Shown here: positions 1-8,501 of the stretch, one piece after another
How positions within the stretch are numbered: the stretch's first letter is position 1
Layout: each line of letters starts with the position of its first letter
Assembly (NCBI GenBank): GCA_002336935.1
Contig: DDEW01000015.1
Location: 17,014-81,013, forward strand
DNA length: 64,000 nt
Origin: Candidatus Saccharibacteria bacterium UBA1944
GTDB taxonomy: Bacteria; Patescibacteriota; Saccharimonadia; Saccharimonadales; Saccharimonadaceae
Reading direction: 5' to 3'
Notes under the pieces: model-generated
Told to the model about the DNA's origin: nothing
Databases searched by the model: none
The model's input: only the letters and a program-made list of their open reading frames with translations
Position numbers and translations under genes: made by a program

Positions 1-16
1 CGATTGCTATTGGCAT
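1..16 (-). CDS. 5' end of a gene running off the left edge (partial)
   Basis: An ATG on the minus strand at 16-14 opens a frame reading MPIAI before the window ends. A strong Shine-Dalgarno AAGGAG (complement of 27-32) lies 10 nt upstream. A 5-bp hairpin (GCACC/GGTGC, 33-48) sits just before it. The product cannot be identified from five residues. Confidence 0.5.
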
Positions 17-184
17 GTGTTTTTAACTCCTTGCACCACGGAAGGTGCGGGAAATGGTTTCGTTTAACGAAAGCGCGATTCGACCTTTAAAATTACTTTT
101 ATTTGTTTCAGGCGCTTTTTTGAAACCTTGACAAGCGTACCAAATGGAAGCGTTATGGTGCAAGCATGGGCACAATGCCCCTCT

Positions 185-1867
185 TTACTCACCTGCTGTA
201 TGTTTTACACCACTCCGTAACTTACGTTCGGTAATGAAACTCACCACCACGAATGCTGCTACCATCAGCACTGAGCTAATCATGAATATACGGTGGAGTG
301 ACGAAGTAAACGCATCGACAAGCTTACCACTAAAATCATTTTGCTCTTGGCGGAATGCTTCTAATTGCTTTTGTTTTACCATGGTAGGTGCTGGGCTGCT
401 ATTGATTCCCTTCGCTGCCGCTTCGCCAATTACCGCTTTTTGGCTATTAATCTGCAACATGGCGTCAGCCGTAATGTCATCCTGCAATAATTGCTGCGCA
501 GCCGGCGATTGCTTAAGTGTTTGGATATACGGTAATTGGTTTGGGTTACCAACAGCATTAATAATTCCTGTGGTGAGCAGGCCACTGAGTAATGCCGTAC
601 CAACAGTGGAGCCAAGCCCGCGGAACAGCTGCACGCTACTTGTCGCCGCACCAAGATCTTTTTGTTCAAACTCATTTTGAACGGCAAGGTTAAGGATTGG
701 CATTGCCATGCCCAGACCCAGCCCACAAAACACCATGATCACCGCTTCGTGCCAATACGGAGAACTAGGATGGAGCGTAATAAGTGCCAGAATACTCAGG
801 GCGGCAAGCATGAAACCTGTCATGATGAAGCGCTTGTATTTACCAATACGTGATACGAGCTGGCCGGTGGTAATAGAAGACACCATCATTCCCGCCACCA
901 TAGGCAAAAGCATTAAACCAGCCGTGGAAGCCGTTGCACCAAACACCTGTTGGTTAAACTGTGTCAGGTACAAAATGGCACCAAGGAAGGCTGCGCCAAA
1001 GAGTAGGGTTGCGATAAGCATTAACGTATAGGTACGATTTTTGAAGAATGAGAGTGGCAAAATTGGCTCTTTTGCACGACGCTCAAGGTGGATAAACAAC
1101 GCACCAGCCATGAGTGCAATCACCCACAGCGTGCCTTTCACAAAACCAACGCTAAAGCCACTATCTATAAGCTCAGCAAAAATCGTTTCGGTGTTGTCCA
1201 CAGCAAGCACAATTGACGCAAGTGCAATAGAAACAGCAGCCATGCCTGCGTAGTCAGGGTGGTGCTTGCTCACGCGCTTCATATTTGGCAACTTAGCAGC
1301 GATAACGGCCATGGCCGCCAAACCGATGGGGACATTAATGAAGAATGTCCATCGCCAGTCAGTCGTCACCCCTGCAAGTGTTTGGCCGTCCGTCAACCAG
1401 CCCCCAAGCAGCGGCCCGATTACCGAACTCATACCAAACACGGCACCAATCATACCCTGCCATTTGCCGCGCTCACGGGGTGCAAACAAGTCGCCTACAA
1501 TGGTAAACGCGTTTGCGGTAATGATACCACCACCAATTCCTTGCAGTGCACGCCAGGCGATCAGCCACTCAATACTTGGCGACATACCAGCTAGCAGCGA
1601 ACCGAGTGCAAACACCGATACGCCAATCAGTAGCATAGGTCGCCTGCCGTACATGTCGCTTAGCTTACCAGCAAGCGGTGTCGTGATGGTCGTCGTGAGC
1701 ATATAGGCAGTCACAACAAAACCAAGGCTACTAAAGCTTTTGAATTCATTCACAATCGCGCCAAGGGCAGTGGCAATAATTGTTTGGTCAAGAGCAACCA
1801 AAAATAGTCCGCTCATAACCGCCAGCATAACAATGACTTTTTCGCGCGTTGAAATATGGTGCAACAT
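185..1867 (-). CDS. MFS drug exporter, DHA2 (EmrB/QacA) family, 14 TM
   Basis: 560-residue major facilitator transporter, predicted drug:proton antiporter in the cytoplasmic membrane. Motif D1 ([11 protein letters not shown], ~residue 26), motif A ([12 protein letters not shown], ~67) and the antiporter motif C (GPLLGGWL, ~150) are visible, and the hydrophobic segments fit 14 helices. A long hydrophilic loop (~430-530) lies between the last two helices, as in QacA-like proteins. The ATG overlaps the stop of the upstream AbrB-type gene (TAATG at 1869-1865), so the two are translationally coupled and the exporter is probably controlled by that regulator. The substrate cannot be told from sequence. 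Confidence 0.93.
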   Translation of the reverse strand: MLHHISTREKVIVMLAVMSGLFLVALDQTIIATALGAIVNEFKSFSSLGFVVTAYMLTTTITTPLAGKLSDMYGRRPMLLIGVSVFALGSLLAGMSPSIEWLIAWRALQGIGGGIITANAFTIVGDLFAPRERGKWQGMIGAVFGMSSVIGPLLGGWLTDGQTLAGVTTDWRWTFFINVPIGLAAMAVIAAKLPNMKRVSKHHPDYAGMAAVSIALASIVLAVDNTETIFAELIDSGFSVGFVKGTLWVIALMAGALFIHLERRAKEPILPLSFFKNRTYTLMLIATLLFGAAFLGAILYLTQFNQQVFGATASTAGLMLLPMVAGMMVSSITTGQLVSRIGKYKRFIMTGFMLAALSILALITLHPSSPYWHEAVIMVFCGLGLGMAMPILNLAVQNEFEQKDLGAATSSVQLFRGLGSTVGTALLSGLLTTGIINAVGNPNQLPYIQTLKQSPAAQQLLQDDITADAMLQINSQKAVIGEAAAKGINSSPAPTMVKQKQLEAFRQEQNDFSGKLVDAFTSSLHRIFMISSVLMVAAFVVVSFITERKLRSGVKHTAGE

Positions 1868-2112
1868 TATTTTTCCTTTTTCTGCAGCTGTTGCTTGAAG
1901 GCCGTGAACTGCTCGCCCATTTTAATTACATACTCTTGTGCTTGGCGTTCGGTAATGAACGCTACTGATTTTTTGTCGTCAAAGTACAACGCCACCAACT
2001 TATCACCGGGAACAATTGCCATGCCTTCGCGTACCTCCGAAGGTATAACAACCTGCCCTTTGGGCCCAACCGTAACCGTACCCATAAGGTGTATATTTTT
2101 GTGAAATCCCAT
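1867..2112 (-). CDS. AbrB/MazE/SpoVT-type transcription regulator
   Basis: 81-residue swapped-hairpin DNA-binding protein. The AbrB signature [17 protein letters not shown] lies at residues ~15-31 and is followed by the usual PGD segment. The C-terminal tail (~50-81) is a charged helix. It is the first gene of an operon with the EmrB/QacA exporter, overlapping its start by one base. The promoter region holds overlapping inverted repeats (2110-2142), one reaching into the start codon, so autoregulation is likely. It could instead be an orphan antitoxin-like AbrB, but no toxin lies beside it. Confidence 0.88.
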   Translation of the reverse strand: MGFHKNIHLMGTVTVGPKGQVVIPSEVREGMAIVPGDKLVALYFDDKKSVAFITERQAQEYVIKMGEQFTAFKQQLQKKEK

Positions 2113-2142
2113 AGTTATATATGTTATACAAGTATAACTATG
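2110..2142. promoter_or_regulatory. Nested palindromic operator of the AbrB/MFS operon
   Basis: A perfect 10-bp inverted repeat (CATAGTTATA at 2110-2119, TATAACTATG at 2133-2142) encloses a 16-bp palindrome, GTTATACAAGTATAAC (2123-2138). The left arm includes the start codon of the regulator gene, so a dimer bound here would block its transcription or translation. Binding by the adjacent AbrB protein is inferred. Confidence 0.6.
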
Positions 2143-2152
2143 TGGTCAAGGA

Positions 2153-2680
2153 CTACCGGATATAATTGCGCTGTATATCTTGTTGGATTTGGTCTTTCAT
2201 GGACCAGTGGATATTGGAGGGGTTGAGGTAGTACATTGAGGTGCCATATAGCTTAACGATATATTTTCTGTTTTTAAAATCAGTTACTGGTGTTTCAACG
2301 TGACTTACACGAGCAGTAAGGTAACCCTTCGTATAATATAAAGCGTACGATCGCCGATTAGAATCATCTAATATCTTTACATGCGTATACGACTCACCTC
2401 CAGTCAGGCTACCAGTTCTCCACCCCTCAAACTTTGAAGCAAATTCTTCTGGGGGAACGTCGGTTGCGTAGTAGAAACTCTCAGTAGAGATGAATGGAGA
2501 ACGAACTGTTTCTTGTTTAATGAATAGAAAGTCTGAACCAGTGCCTAGCGGCTTATTGATGCGCATGTCAATGTAGTTATAGGCCACCAAAAAGAGCGGA
2601 GTGGCGATGAGCAGTGCAATGACAATGAGGATTGTTTTGCGACGTTTGGTAGGGCGAGGAGTTGAGCGAGTATTAGGCAT
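2153..2680 (-). CDS. Tandem paralogue 3 of 3: single-pass membrane protein
   Basis: 175-residue protein of unknown function. A basic N-terminus (PTKRRKT) leads into one TM helix (~residues 17-37), so most of the chain should lie outside. It shares with its two neighbours a block NKPLGTGSDFLFI, a block FYYATDVPPEEFASKFEGW and the tail YYLNPSNIHWSMKDQ...DIQRNYIR; the middle (~95-140) differs between copies. I chose the ATG at 2680, 8 nt after the previous copy's stop, because the paralogues align from there. It is the last gene of a three-gene array. Confidence 0.75.
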   Translation of the reverse strand: MPNTRSTPRPTKRRKTILIVIALLIATPLFLVAYNYIDMRINKPLGTGSDFLFIKQETVRSPFISTESFYYATDVPPEEFASKFEGWRTGSLTGGESYTHVKILDDSNRRSYALYYTKGYLTARVSHVETPVTDFKNRKYIVKLYGTSMYYLNPSNIHWSMKDQIQQDIQRNYIR

Positions 2681-2688
2681 ACGGATTT

Positions 2689-3198
2689 TTAGCGAATATA
2701 ATTGCGCTGTATATCTTCTTGGATTTGCTTTTTCATGGACCAATGGATGTTGGAGGGGTTGAGGTAGTACATTGAGGTGCCTAGGATTTGGAGCATATAC
2801 TTCTTATTTTTAAAATCTGAAGCCCTAAAAGGATCTCTGTCGCACTGCTCGCGCGAACAGTAATTAACAAGTGCATACTGATTACGGTTAGTTATCTTTA
2901 AAGAGGTACGTGTACTAGTGGTGTTTAACCCGCTTATACTGCCAGTGCTCCACCCTTCAAACTTTGTAGCAAATTCTTCCGGTGGGACATCGGTTGCATA
3001 GTAGAAGTTTTCGGTGGGAACGGCTGGTGAGCGTACAATGTGTTGCTCTATAAATAGAAAATCTGAACCAGTGCCAAGTGGTTTGTTACTACGCATGTCA
3101 ATGTAGTTGTAGGCCACCAAAACAAGTGGAATGGCGACGAGCAGTGCAATGACAATGAGGATTGTTTTGCGGCGTTTAGTGGGGTGAGTCTTAGACAT
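2689..3198 (-). CDS. Tandem paralogue 2 of 3: single-pass membrane protein
   Basis: 169-residue protein with the same plan as its neighbours: basic start (TKRRKT), one TM helix, then an extracytoplasmic domain with the blocks DFLFIEQ, FYYATDVPPEEFATKFEGW and a C-terminal MYYLNPSNIHWSM. The variable middle here carries two cysteines (YCSREQCD) that the other copies lack, which could form a disulfide. The gap to each neighbour is 8 nt and has the same sequence. Function unknown. Confidence 0.75.
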   Translation of the reverse strand: MSKTHPTKRRKTILIVIALLVAIPLVLVAYNYIDMRSNKPLGTGSDFLFIEQHIVRSPAVPTENFYYATDVPPEEFATKFEGWSTGSISGLNTTSTRTSLKITNRNQYALVNYCSREQCDRDPFRASDFKNKKYMLQILGTSMYYLNPSNIHWSMKKQIQEDIQRNYIR

Positions 3199-3206
3199 AC
3201 GGATTT

Positions 3207-3719
3207 TTAGCGAATATAATTGCGCTGTATGTCTTGTTGGATTTGGTCTTTCATGGACCAGTGGATATTGGAGGGGTTGAGGTAGTACATGGATACTCCG
3301 TGAATTTGAATGATATATTTTTTGTTTTTAAAGTCTGAGACACTTAAATTACCGTATCCATGCCCATTGTTGTAATCATCGGGAGTGCTGTAGTGAATAT
3401 TCGCCCAATTGGAGCCTCGAACAATACTAATAAGTGAACCGTCTGTTCCCTTGATCTTCCATCCCTCAAACTTTGAAGCAAATTCTTCCGGTGGAACATC
3501 GGTTGCATAGTAGAAGGTTTCGGTAGGGACAGCTGGCGGGGTGGTAATTTCTTGTTTAATGAACAGAAAATCTGAGCCATTCCCTAGCGGCTTATTGATG
3601 CGCATATCGATGTAGTTGTACCCCACCAAAAAGAGCGGAGTGGCGATGAGCAGTGCAATGACAATGAGGATTGTTTTGCGGCGTTTGGTAGGGCGAGGAG
3701 TTGAGCGTGGATGAACCAT
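3207..3719 (-). CDS. Tandem paralogue 1 of 3: single-pass membrane protein
   Basis: 170-residue first copy of the array. It has a basic N-terminus, one TM helix (~17-37) and an outer domain with the shared DFLFIKQE, FYYATDVPPEEFASKFEGW and YYLNPSNIHWSM blocks. The start is supported by a -10-like TACAAT 6 nt before the ATG, a leaderless arrangement that would drive all three genes. The middle segment is unlike the other two copies. No known family recognised. Confidence 0.75.
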   Translation of the reverse strand: MVHPRSTPRPTKRRKTILIVIALLIATPLFLVGYNYIDMRINKPLGNGSDFLFIKQEITTPPAVPTETFYYATDVPPEEFASKFEGWKIKGTDGSLISIVRGSNWANIHYSTPDDYNNGHGYGNLSVSDFKNKKYIIQIHGVSMYYLNPSNIHWSMKDQIQQDIQRNYIR

Positions 3720-3791
3720 AAGTATATTGTATGTGTTGGTGGTGCTACCAGCAACCTTGACTTATATGTATATATATGCCATGTTATATTA

Positions 3792-3810
3792 AATGCCCAA
3801 ACCGGGCATT
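3792..3810. promoter_or_regulatory. Hairpin upstream of the secreted hydrolase
   Basis: A 7-bp inverted repeat (AATGCCC at 3792-3798, GGGCATT at 3804-3810, 5-nt loop) lies 30 nt before the hydrolase ATG. No T-run follows, so an operator or mRNA 5' hairpin is more likely than a terminator. Confidence 0.35.
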
Positions 3811-3839
3811 GTACCTACCATAGAAAGGCAGCGAGTGCG

Positions 3840-5171
3840 ATGAACCATATGGCGCGACGAGCCGTGGCTGCGCTACTAGGGGCCCTGTTGGGTGCCCTTG
3901 GTTTCCAGCCACTAGCGAATGCAGTCACCAACGCCGCAATTCCCAGCTATTGCAACAGTGCGGTAGCCGCCAGTGTCCCCAGCGCCCAATATCACCCGTT
4001 TGGTGCAGGCATTCCGATTCTTCTTGTCCATGGATGGGCTGGCAAGGGCAAGAATCAGTGGGGCGTCTTCACAAAACCTGACGACTTCATCAGCAAGCTC
4101 GACAACATCAACGGCGCGAGCGTTGCGGCGGAGTTCGAGTACACCGTGAGTGGCATAGGGGGGCACGACAGTAGCTACGACAGCCACCACCTGCCCATGG
4201 CCTACACCATCGACTGCATGGCAGAAATCTCCCGTCGCAACGGCGGACCCGGAAAGGTGATTGTGATTGGCTACTCCGAAGGTGCCGCCATTGCACGCCG
4301 TGCCGCTGCGCTGACGGTCAATGGCCGGTTCGTCACCAACGAAATCGGTCAGGTTGTGACCATAGCAGACGCCAGCAAGCTGTTCGGCGCTGGCGGCCTG
4401 TCGGGAAGCATCATGGTGCACGCTGTGGCGGGCAACATTGTGAAAGACACCTACTTCAACGGCTCTCGGTTGAGGTATCAGGACACTCAAACCGATGGCA
4501 CCATGACCGTTGGCCAAGCCACTTGGCAATACTCGAGCGACTGGTCGAAAGGCGGCGGTAGATCGGTAGTGTCATGCACAAGTGTCTACCGATACTCCAC
4601 CACACCGCCCTACTACGAAGCATCGCGAGATGATTCCTGCAACCATGGTAACTTGCTCACTAACCAACGAGTGCAAGATGCCACCATTGCAGCCGTCAGT
4701 CGCTACGCGGCGTTCGCTAGTCCGCCGCCACCGCCACCTCCCCCGCCGCCAGCGGTTCGTAACTGGACGCTCAGCACCACGCTGACACTTCACCTCGATA
4801 GTCGCTGGGGAGAACTGGTATCGGCATCGATGGACCCGAGCCTCGAAGGCTACGCCAACGAACTTGGCGCATCGCGATCGCTCAGTGGGCAGTACTACCG
4901 TGCATGGTGCCAAGACACGATACAAAACTGTGCACTCGGAACCGATGGTTACCGCCAGGTAACCGGAGCCGCGCCAGCGGTGTCAATTGGCGGCAAAGCA
5001 CCCGACTATTCGGCCAGCTACGTCAGCAACGCCGGCCAGTACGCTGGTGCAGTGTGGTGCTTCACAAGCCAAGGCATTTGCCTGAACTACGAAACCACCA
5101 CATCGCCGCTACCGCTCATGCCATCGCAAACACTGCTTGACTTGTTTGCCGGTGCCACCTGGGCACCCTAG
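3840..5171 (+). CDS. Secreted alpha/beta-hydrolase (lipase-like) with C-terminal domain
   Basis: 443-residue exported hydrolase, probably a lipase or esterase acting outside the cell. A signal peptide (~1-30, Ala-rich) is followed by the oxyanion-region motif ILLVHGWAG (~60-68), the nucleophile elbow GYSEG (Ser ~146) and a likely acid/His region up to ~295. A run of ten prolines (~297-306) links to a C-terminal domain of ~135 residues with several cysteines. I chose the ATG at 3840 (AAAGG upstream) because it directly precedes the signal peptide; the frame is open further upstream. G/C-ending codons are far more frequent than in neighbouring genes, a sign of transfer. It stands alone with its own hairpin and terminator. 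Confidence 0.82.
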   Translation: MNHMARRAVAALLGALLGALGFQPLANAVTNAAIPSYCNSAVAASVPSAQYHPFGAGIPILLVHGWAGKGKNQWGVFTKPDDFISKLDNINGASVAAEFEYTVSGIGGHDSSYDSHHLPMAYTIDCMAEISRRNGGPGKVIVIGYSEGAAIARRAAALTVNGRFVTNEIGQVVTIADASKLFGAGGLSGSIMVHAVAGNIVKDTYFNGSRLRYQDTQTDGTMTVGQATWQYSSDWSKGGGRSVVSCTSVYRYSTTPPYYEASRDDSCNHGNLLTNQRVQDATIAAVSRYAAFASPPPPPPPPPPAVRNWTLSTTLTLHLDSRWGELVSASMDPSLEGYANELGASRSLSGQYYRAWCQDTIQNCALGTDGYRQVTGAAPAVSIGGKAPDYSASYVSNAGQYAGAVWCFTSQGICLNYETTTSPLPLMPSQTLLDLFAGATWAP

Positions 5172-5184
5172 CAACGGCGCCTAC

Positions 5185-5224
5185 GTGCCCGAGCTCCCGT
5201 TTTTGCGGGGGTTCGGGCACTTTT
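5185..5224 (+). terminator. Rho-independent terminator after the hydrolase
   Basis: An 8-bp stem GTGCCCGA (5185-5192) / TCGGGCAC (5213-5220) with inner CCCG/CGGG pairing is followed by TTTT. It starts 14 nt after the stop codon. Confidence 0.85.
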
Positions 5225-5231
5225 GATTGCA

Positions 5232-5915
5232 CTATGGTAGTTTACGGAGCGCTTGGTGACCAAGCTTTGAGCGGAACAAAAGCGCTACTGCCATAATCCA
5301 TGCGCCGCTCACAAGCCAGCCCGCAATAACATCAGTCGGATAGTGAACACCCAAATATAGCCGGCTGAATCCAACAAACAAAATGTATGCTGCTCCAGCA
5401 CTCAATGCCCACCAACGCCAACGCGAATTCCATAGCGCAACCACAACGGCAAGCCCAAGCGCGGCGCTTGCCATGGAGTGACCAGATGGAAACGAATAAC
5501 TCGACTCGTGAATAAGCTGCTGCCACAAGTCTGGCCTTGCTCGTTCAAATACGCTTTTAAGCACGAGATTAATAATTGCCGAACCAGCCACGCCAACAAA
5601 TACTACCAGCGCACGGCGATACTCGCGCTTGTAAACAAAAAGCGCCAAAACAGCCAAGGTAAGGAGCGATACGCCAATCACTCCACCGATATCGGTGGCA
5701 ACTGGTATAAATGAATCAAGAAAACCATTGGACATACTGTGGATACCGTTCAACACCGTATCGTCAAAACCTTGCGTCTCTTGCTCGCGGACCTCCCAGG
5801 CAACCTTTACAAACGCCATGGTAAACATAGCAAACAGTACAAAAGCCGTTACTGTGCTGGCCGTAAACGCTACTTGCTTCTTTTCAATTTTTGATAATAG
5901 CCGTTGTTTTGCCAT
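5232..5915 (-). CDS. PAP2-family membrane phosphatase
   Basis: 227-residue integral membrane phosphatase of the PAP2/BcrC/PgpB superfamily, acting on lipid (pyro)phosphates such as undecaprenyl-PP or phosphatidate at the outer face. All three catalytic motifs are present: KSVFERARP (~117), FPSGH (~142) and SRLYLGVHYPTD (~184-195). About six TM helices. The start has a good SD (GGGAG). It lies 9 nt downstream of CorA on the same strand, so the two are probably co-transcribed. Confidence 0.93.
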   Translation of the reverse strand: MAKQRLLSKIEKKQVAFTASTVTAFVLFAMFTMAFVKVAWEVREQETQGFDDTVLNGIHSMSNGFLDSFIPVATDIGGVIGVSLLTLAVLALFVYKREYRRALVVFVGVAGSAIINLVLKSVFERARPDLWQQLIHESSYSFPSGHSMASAALGLAVVVALWNSRWRWWALSAGAAYILFVGFSRLYLGVHYPTDVIAGWLVSGAWIMAVALLFRSKLGHQALRKLP

Positions 5916-5924
5916 TGCTACTCC

Positions 5925-6848
5925 CTACCGTTTTTTGATGAAATAATAACTAATTGATGCAGCCGCTAGCACGCTGACGGTAATGATGATCCAAAACGCA
6001 ATGGCTGCATGTGGGTCAAAAGGAAACTCCACATTCATACCAAACAAACCTGCGAGCATCGTTGGAATCGTCAAGGCAAGCGTGGCAACCGTAAGAATAC
6101 GCATTGTCTCGTTGAGCCGCGTATCCATAACTGCCCGATAACTATCGCGTACATTCGTAATAGTTCGTAGTAGCGATTTACATCGAGCAATCACCTGCTC
6201 AATATCTACCGATAGGTCCTCAACCATCTCACTATCTTCCTCGCCCAGTTTAATAAGCTTGGCCCGTGGACTAAGGGTTTTTTCGAGGGCCACGTTGGTT
6301 GGAATGAGCGCATCCAGGTAGTCGTTGAGTTTACGCTCATACTCCACAAACGTTGCGATATCTTTTGGGCTCAGGTTGACAACGTCACTCGTTGCCGCGC
6401 GCATTTGACGATTAATGAGTGCCACCCGTGTCTGATAACTCTGCAAAATCATTTCTACCATCTGCAAAAACAATGGCGTCTGCTGACCAGTTTTTACACT
6501 GTTTGCATCCATAAACGGTTGCCAAAGCCGCCCCAGTAGATCACGACTGATTGTCAGCGTTTGCTCCTTGCCAAGGGCAAACATAATGGGGGTTGTGTAA
6601 TCGTTAAAATCATCACCGACATCTGGCACGCGAGTAATGAAGTACGTCCAGCCGTCATCATGCTCAATACGAGGAACCTCGTGCGGGTCAAGCGCGTCGG
6701 TGAGGATATCGGCATCGATACCCAATGTGTGCAACATTTTCACTTCGTCGTCGCTAGGCCGCTCACAGCGAATCCACGTACCCGCCATCAGCCGAGTGCG
6801 TTCGCGTATTCGCCCTGTGTCACCATCAGTACGGTAGTACGTAATCAT
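5925..6848 (-). CDS. corA: CorA-family divalent cation (Mg2+) transporter
   Basis: 307-residue CorA homologue. It has a long cytoplasmic alpha/beta domain, two C-terminal TM helices and the signature GMN (in LFGMNVEFPF) between them, ending in basic YYFIKKR. The ATG at 6848 is preferred over upstream in-frame codons: it follows TAAAAT by 7 nt (leaderless type) and the protein aligns with CorA from MITYYR. The gene is divergent from the DUF475 gene, with 49 bp between. Confidence 0.93.
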   Translation of the reverse strand: MITYYRTDGDTGRIRERTRLMAGTWIRCERPSDDEVKMLHTLGIDADILTDALDPHEVPRIEHDDGWTYFITRVPDVGDDFNDYTTPIMFALGKEQTLTISRDLLGRLWQPFMDANSVKTGQQTPLFLQMVEMILQSYQTRVALINRQMRAATSDVVNLSPKDIATFVEYERKLNDYLDALIPTNVALEKTLSPRAKLIKLGEEDSEMVEDLSVDIEQVIARCKSLLRTITNVRDSYRAVMDTRLNETMRILTVATLALTIPTMLAGLFGMNVEFPFDPHAAIAFWIIITVSVLAAASISYYFIKKR

Positions 6849-6897
6849 ACTTCTTATTTTACCCTGCATGAGCACGATTTGATATAGTAGATGGTAT

Positions 6898-7956
6898 ATG
6901 AAAAAATTGCACCCAGCGCATCCGCTCCGTATTTTTTTAGTGTCTAGCTTGATTACCCTCGCTCTTGGCGGCTGGGTAGTGAGCAAGCTTGGTATTGCTG
7001 GGCTATGGGTTTACACAATTCTCGTCATTTTGGAAGTTACCTTCAGTTTCGACAATGCAGTTATTAATAGCAAGGTACTCGCCAAGCTATCGTTACTTTG
7101 GCAGCGAATATTCCTCACTGTTGGCATATTTATTGCCGTCTTTGTGGTGCGTTTTTTGTTGCCCATTATTATTGTTATGGCCGCCTCGGGGCAAGGCTTT
7201 ATGAGTGTTGTCGACATGGCCCTACATGATGCCACCGCCTACGGAGAAACACTCCATAAAGCCGCACCAATGATTGATGCCTTTGGCGGGACCTTCCTTA
7301 TTATGATTGGTATCAGCTATTTTATGGACCGCAAGAAAGACATTCACTGGCTCGGCAACATCGAGAAAAAGCTTGCCAGCGCTGGACGTTTCGAAAATCT
7401 TAAAGTGCTCGTGATGCTAAGCGCAGCGATGATAATGTATGTCACCGTTGATGATGCCTACCGCACTACCGTGCTTGCAGCAAGTATACTTGGCGTCATG
7501 CTCCATATGGGCCTCGAGCTGTTGGGACACCTTTTTGAGTCTAAACAAGCAAGCGGCATGAAAGAACAGGTTGGCATGGCAGCCTTTATATCATTTTTGT
7601 ACCTTGAAGTCCTCGATGCGTCATTCTCATTTGATGGCGTTATTGGTGCCTTTGCCATTACTAATGATGTACTGCTTATTATCGCCGGCCTCGGGGCAGG
7701 GGCAATATGGGTGCGCTCCCTCACTGTATACCTGCTTCGCACTGGCACACTCACCAAGTATCGCTACCTTGAGCACGGTGCTCACTGGGCTATCTTGGCA
7801 CTAGGGATTGTTATGTTTATTAAGCTGTATCACATCGAGCCCCCCGAATGGATGACGGGCTCATTGGGGCTCGTGTTTATCGCTACTGCTATCGTATCGA
7901 GCGTGATTGAGCGGCGGCGAGCCAGCAAACAAGATTCGTACGTTGGGTGGAGTTAG
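6898..7956 (+). CDS. DUF475/TerC-like integral membrane protein
   Basis: 352-residue polytopic membrane protein of the DUF475 branch of the TerC superfamily. The paired acidic motifs typical of the group are clear: EVTFSFDNAV (~41-50) and EVLDASFSFDGVIGAFA (~237-253). About nine hydrophobic segments. TerC-type proteins are linked to metal ion export and metalloprotein loading; the ion here is unknown. It sits back-to-back with CorA. Its stop overlaps by 4 bp that of the convergent gene at 7953. Confidence 0.9.
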   Translation: MKKLHPAHPLRIFLVSSLITLALGGWVVSKLGIAGLWVYTILVILEVTFSFDNAVINSKVLAKLSLLWQRIFLTVGIFIAVFVVRFLLPIIIVMAASGQGFMSVVDMALHDATAYGETLHKAAPMIDAFGGTFLIMIGISYFMDRKKDIHWLGNIEKKLASAGRFENLKVLVMLSAAMIMYVTVDDAYRTTVLAASILGVMLHMGLELLGHLFESKQASGMKEQVGMAAFISFLYLEVLDASFSFDGVIGAFAITNDVLLIIAGLGAGAIWVRSLTVYLLRTGTLTKYRYLEHGAHWAILALGIVMFIKLYHIEPPEWMTGSLGLVFIATAIVSSVIERRRASKQDSYVGWS

Positions 7957-8324
7957 GCAGTGGTGGCGACTGGCGTATCTTCAGCCATACTCGTCTCAGG
8001 CTCTATGGCTTCAAGGGTAAGCATAAGCCCTGCGATAAAATAAGCAAGCGCATCAAACAAGTGCAGTGCGTAACTGAATGATTGGCCAACCGCGAAGGTA
8101 AGGATGGTACTTGCAATAATACCAAGAAGAACGCGCGCGCTGCGTGGACGTGGACGAGTAACAATCAGTGTAGAAAATAGCGCAGCAGCAAGCACAAGCC
8201 TAGCAATATTGTGCTCAAGTCCCGTCCCCATAAAGAGGTTAAATCCCGTTTCAACGTTTGCCAGTCCTACAATCGACATAAAGGTGAGGGTGGCGATGGT
8301 TCCAATTGTGAGTCCTTTTTTCAT
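7953..8324 (-). CDS. Small four-helix membrane protein, unknown
   Basis: 123-residue protein with four hydrophobic stretches (~7-25, 40-56, 64-82, 87-106) and a short acidic C-terminal tail. It starts after SD GGAG. No family recognised; the overall shape resembles DUF4383-like proteins but this is not certain. A Crp-type site lies 50 bp upstream of its start, between it and the divergent Crp/Fnr gene. Confidence 0.7.
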   Translation of the reverse strand: MKKGLTIGTIATLTFMSIVGLANVETGFNLFMGTGLEHNIARLVLAAALFSTLIVTRPRPRSARVLLGIIASTILTFAVGQSFSYALHLFDALAYFIAGLMLTLEAIEPETSMAEDTPVATTA

Positions 8325-8373
8325 TGTTTTCTCCAGTTATGTACTCATCATACGATGGCCCGAACCTACGCAC

Positions 8374-8389
8374 TGTGACATATCTCACC
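8374..8389. promoter_or_regulatory. Crp-type binding site between divergent genes
   Basis: TGTGACATATCTCACC matches TGTGA-N6-TCACA at nine of ten conserved positions. It lies in the region shared by the small membrane protein (7953) and the Crp/Fnr regulator (8502), so auto- and cross-regulation are plausible. Confidence 0.55.
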
Positions 8390-8489
8390 TTCATTCCATG
8401 TTATCTAATTATGGAAATTTCCAGAGGTCGATAGACATGTAATGCTTACTGTGTGGGCGAGAAAGTAACTATTTTCACAATGAGCAGTG

Positions 8490-8501
8490 TATACTAGGTG
8501 C
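8490..8501 (+). promoter_or_regulatory. Leaderless -10 box of the crp/fnr-like gene
   Basis: TATACT at 8490-8495 ends 6 nt before the ATG at 8502, so transcription should begin at or next to the start codon. This decides in favour of 8502 over the in-frame codon 15 nt upstream. Confidence 0.6.

Noticed and set aside
2153..3719. The triplicated array as a CRISPR or mobile repeat
   Set aside because: The repeat units are ~520-bp protein genes in frame, with no spacers, terminal repeats or transposase.
3912..4925. Antisense ORFs under the secreted hydrolase (205 and 117 codons)
   Set aside because: High-GC coding sequence keeps the opposite strand open. The plus frame has a signal peptide, GxSxG and a terminator; the antisense frames have none.
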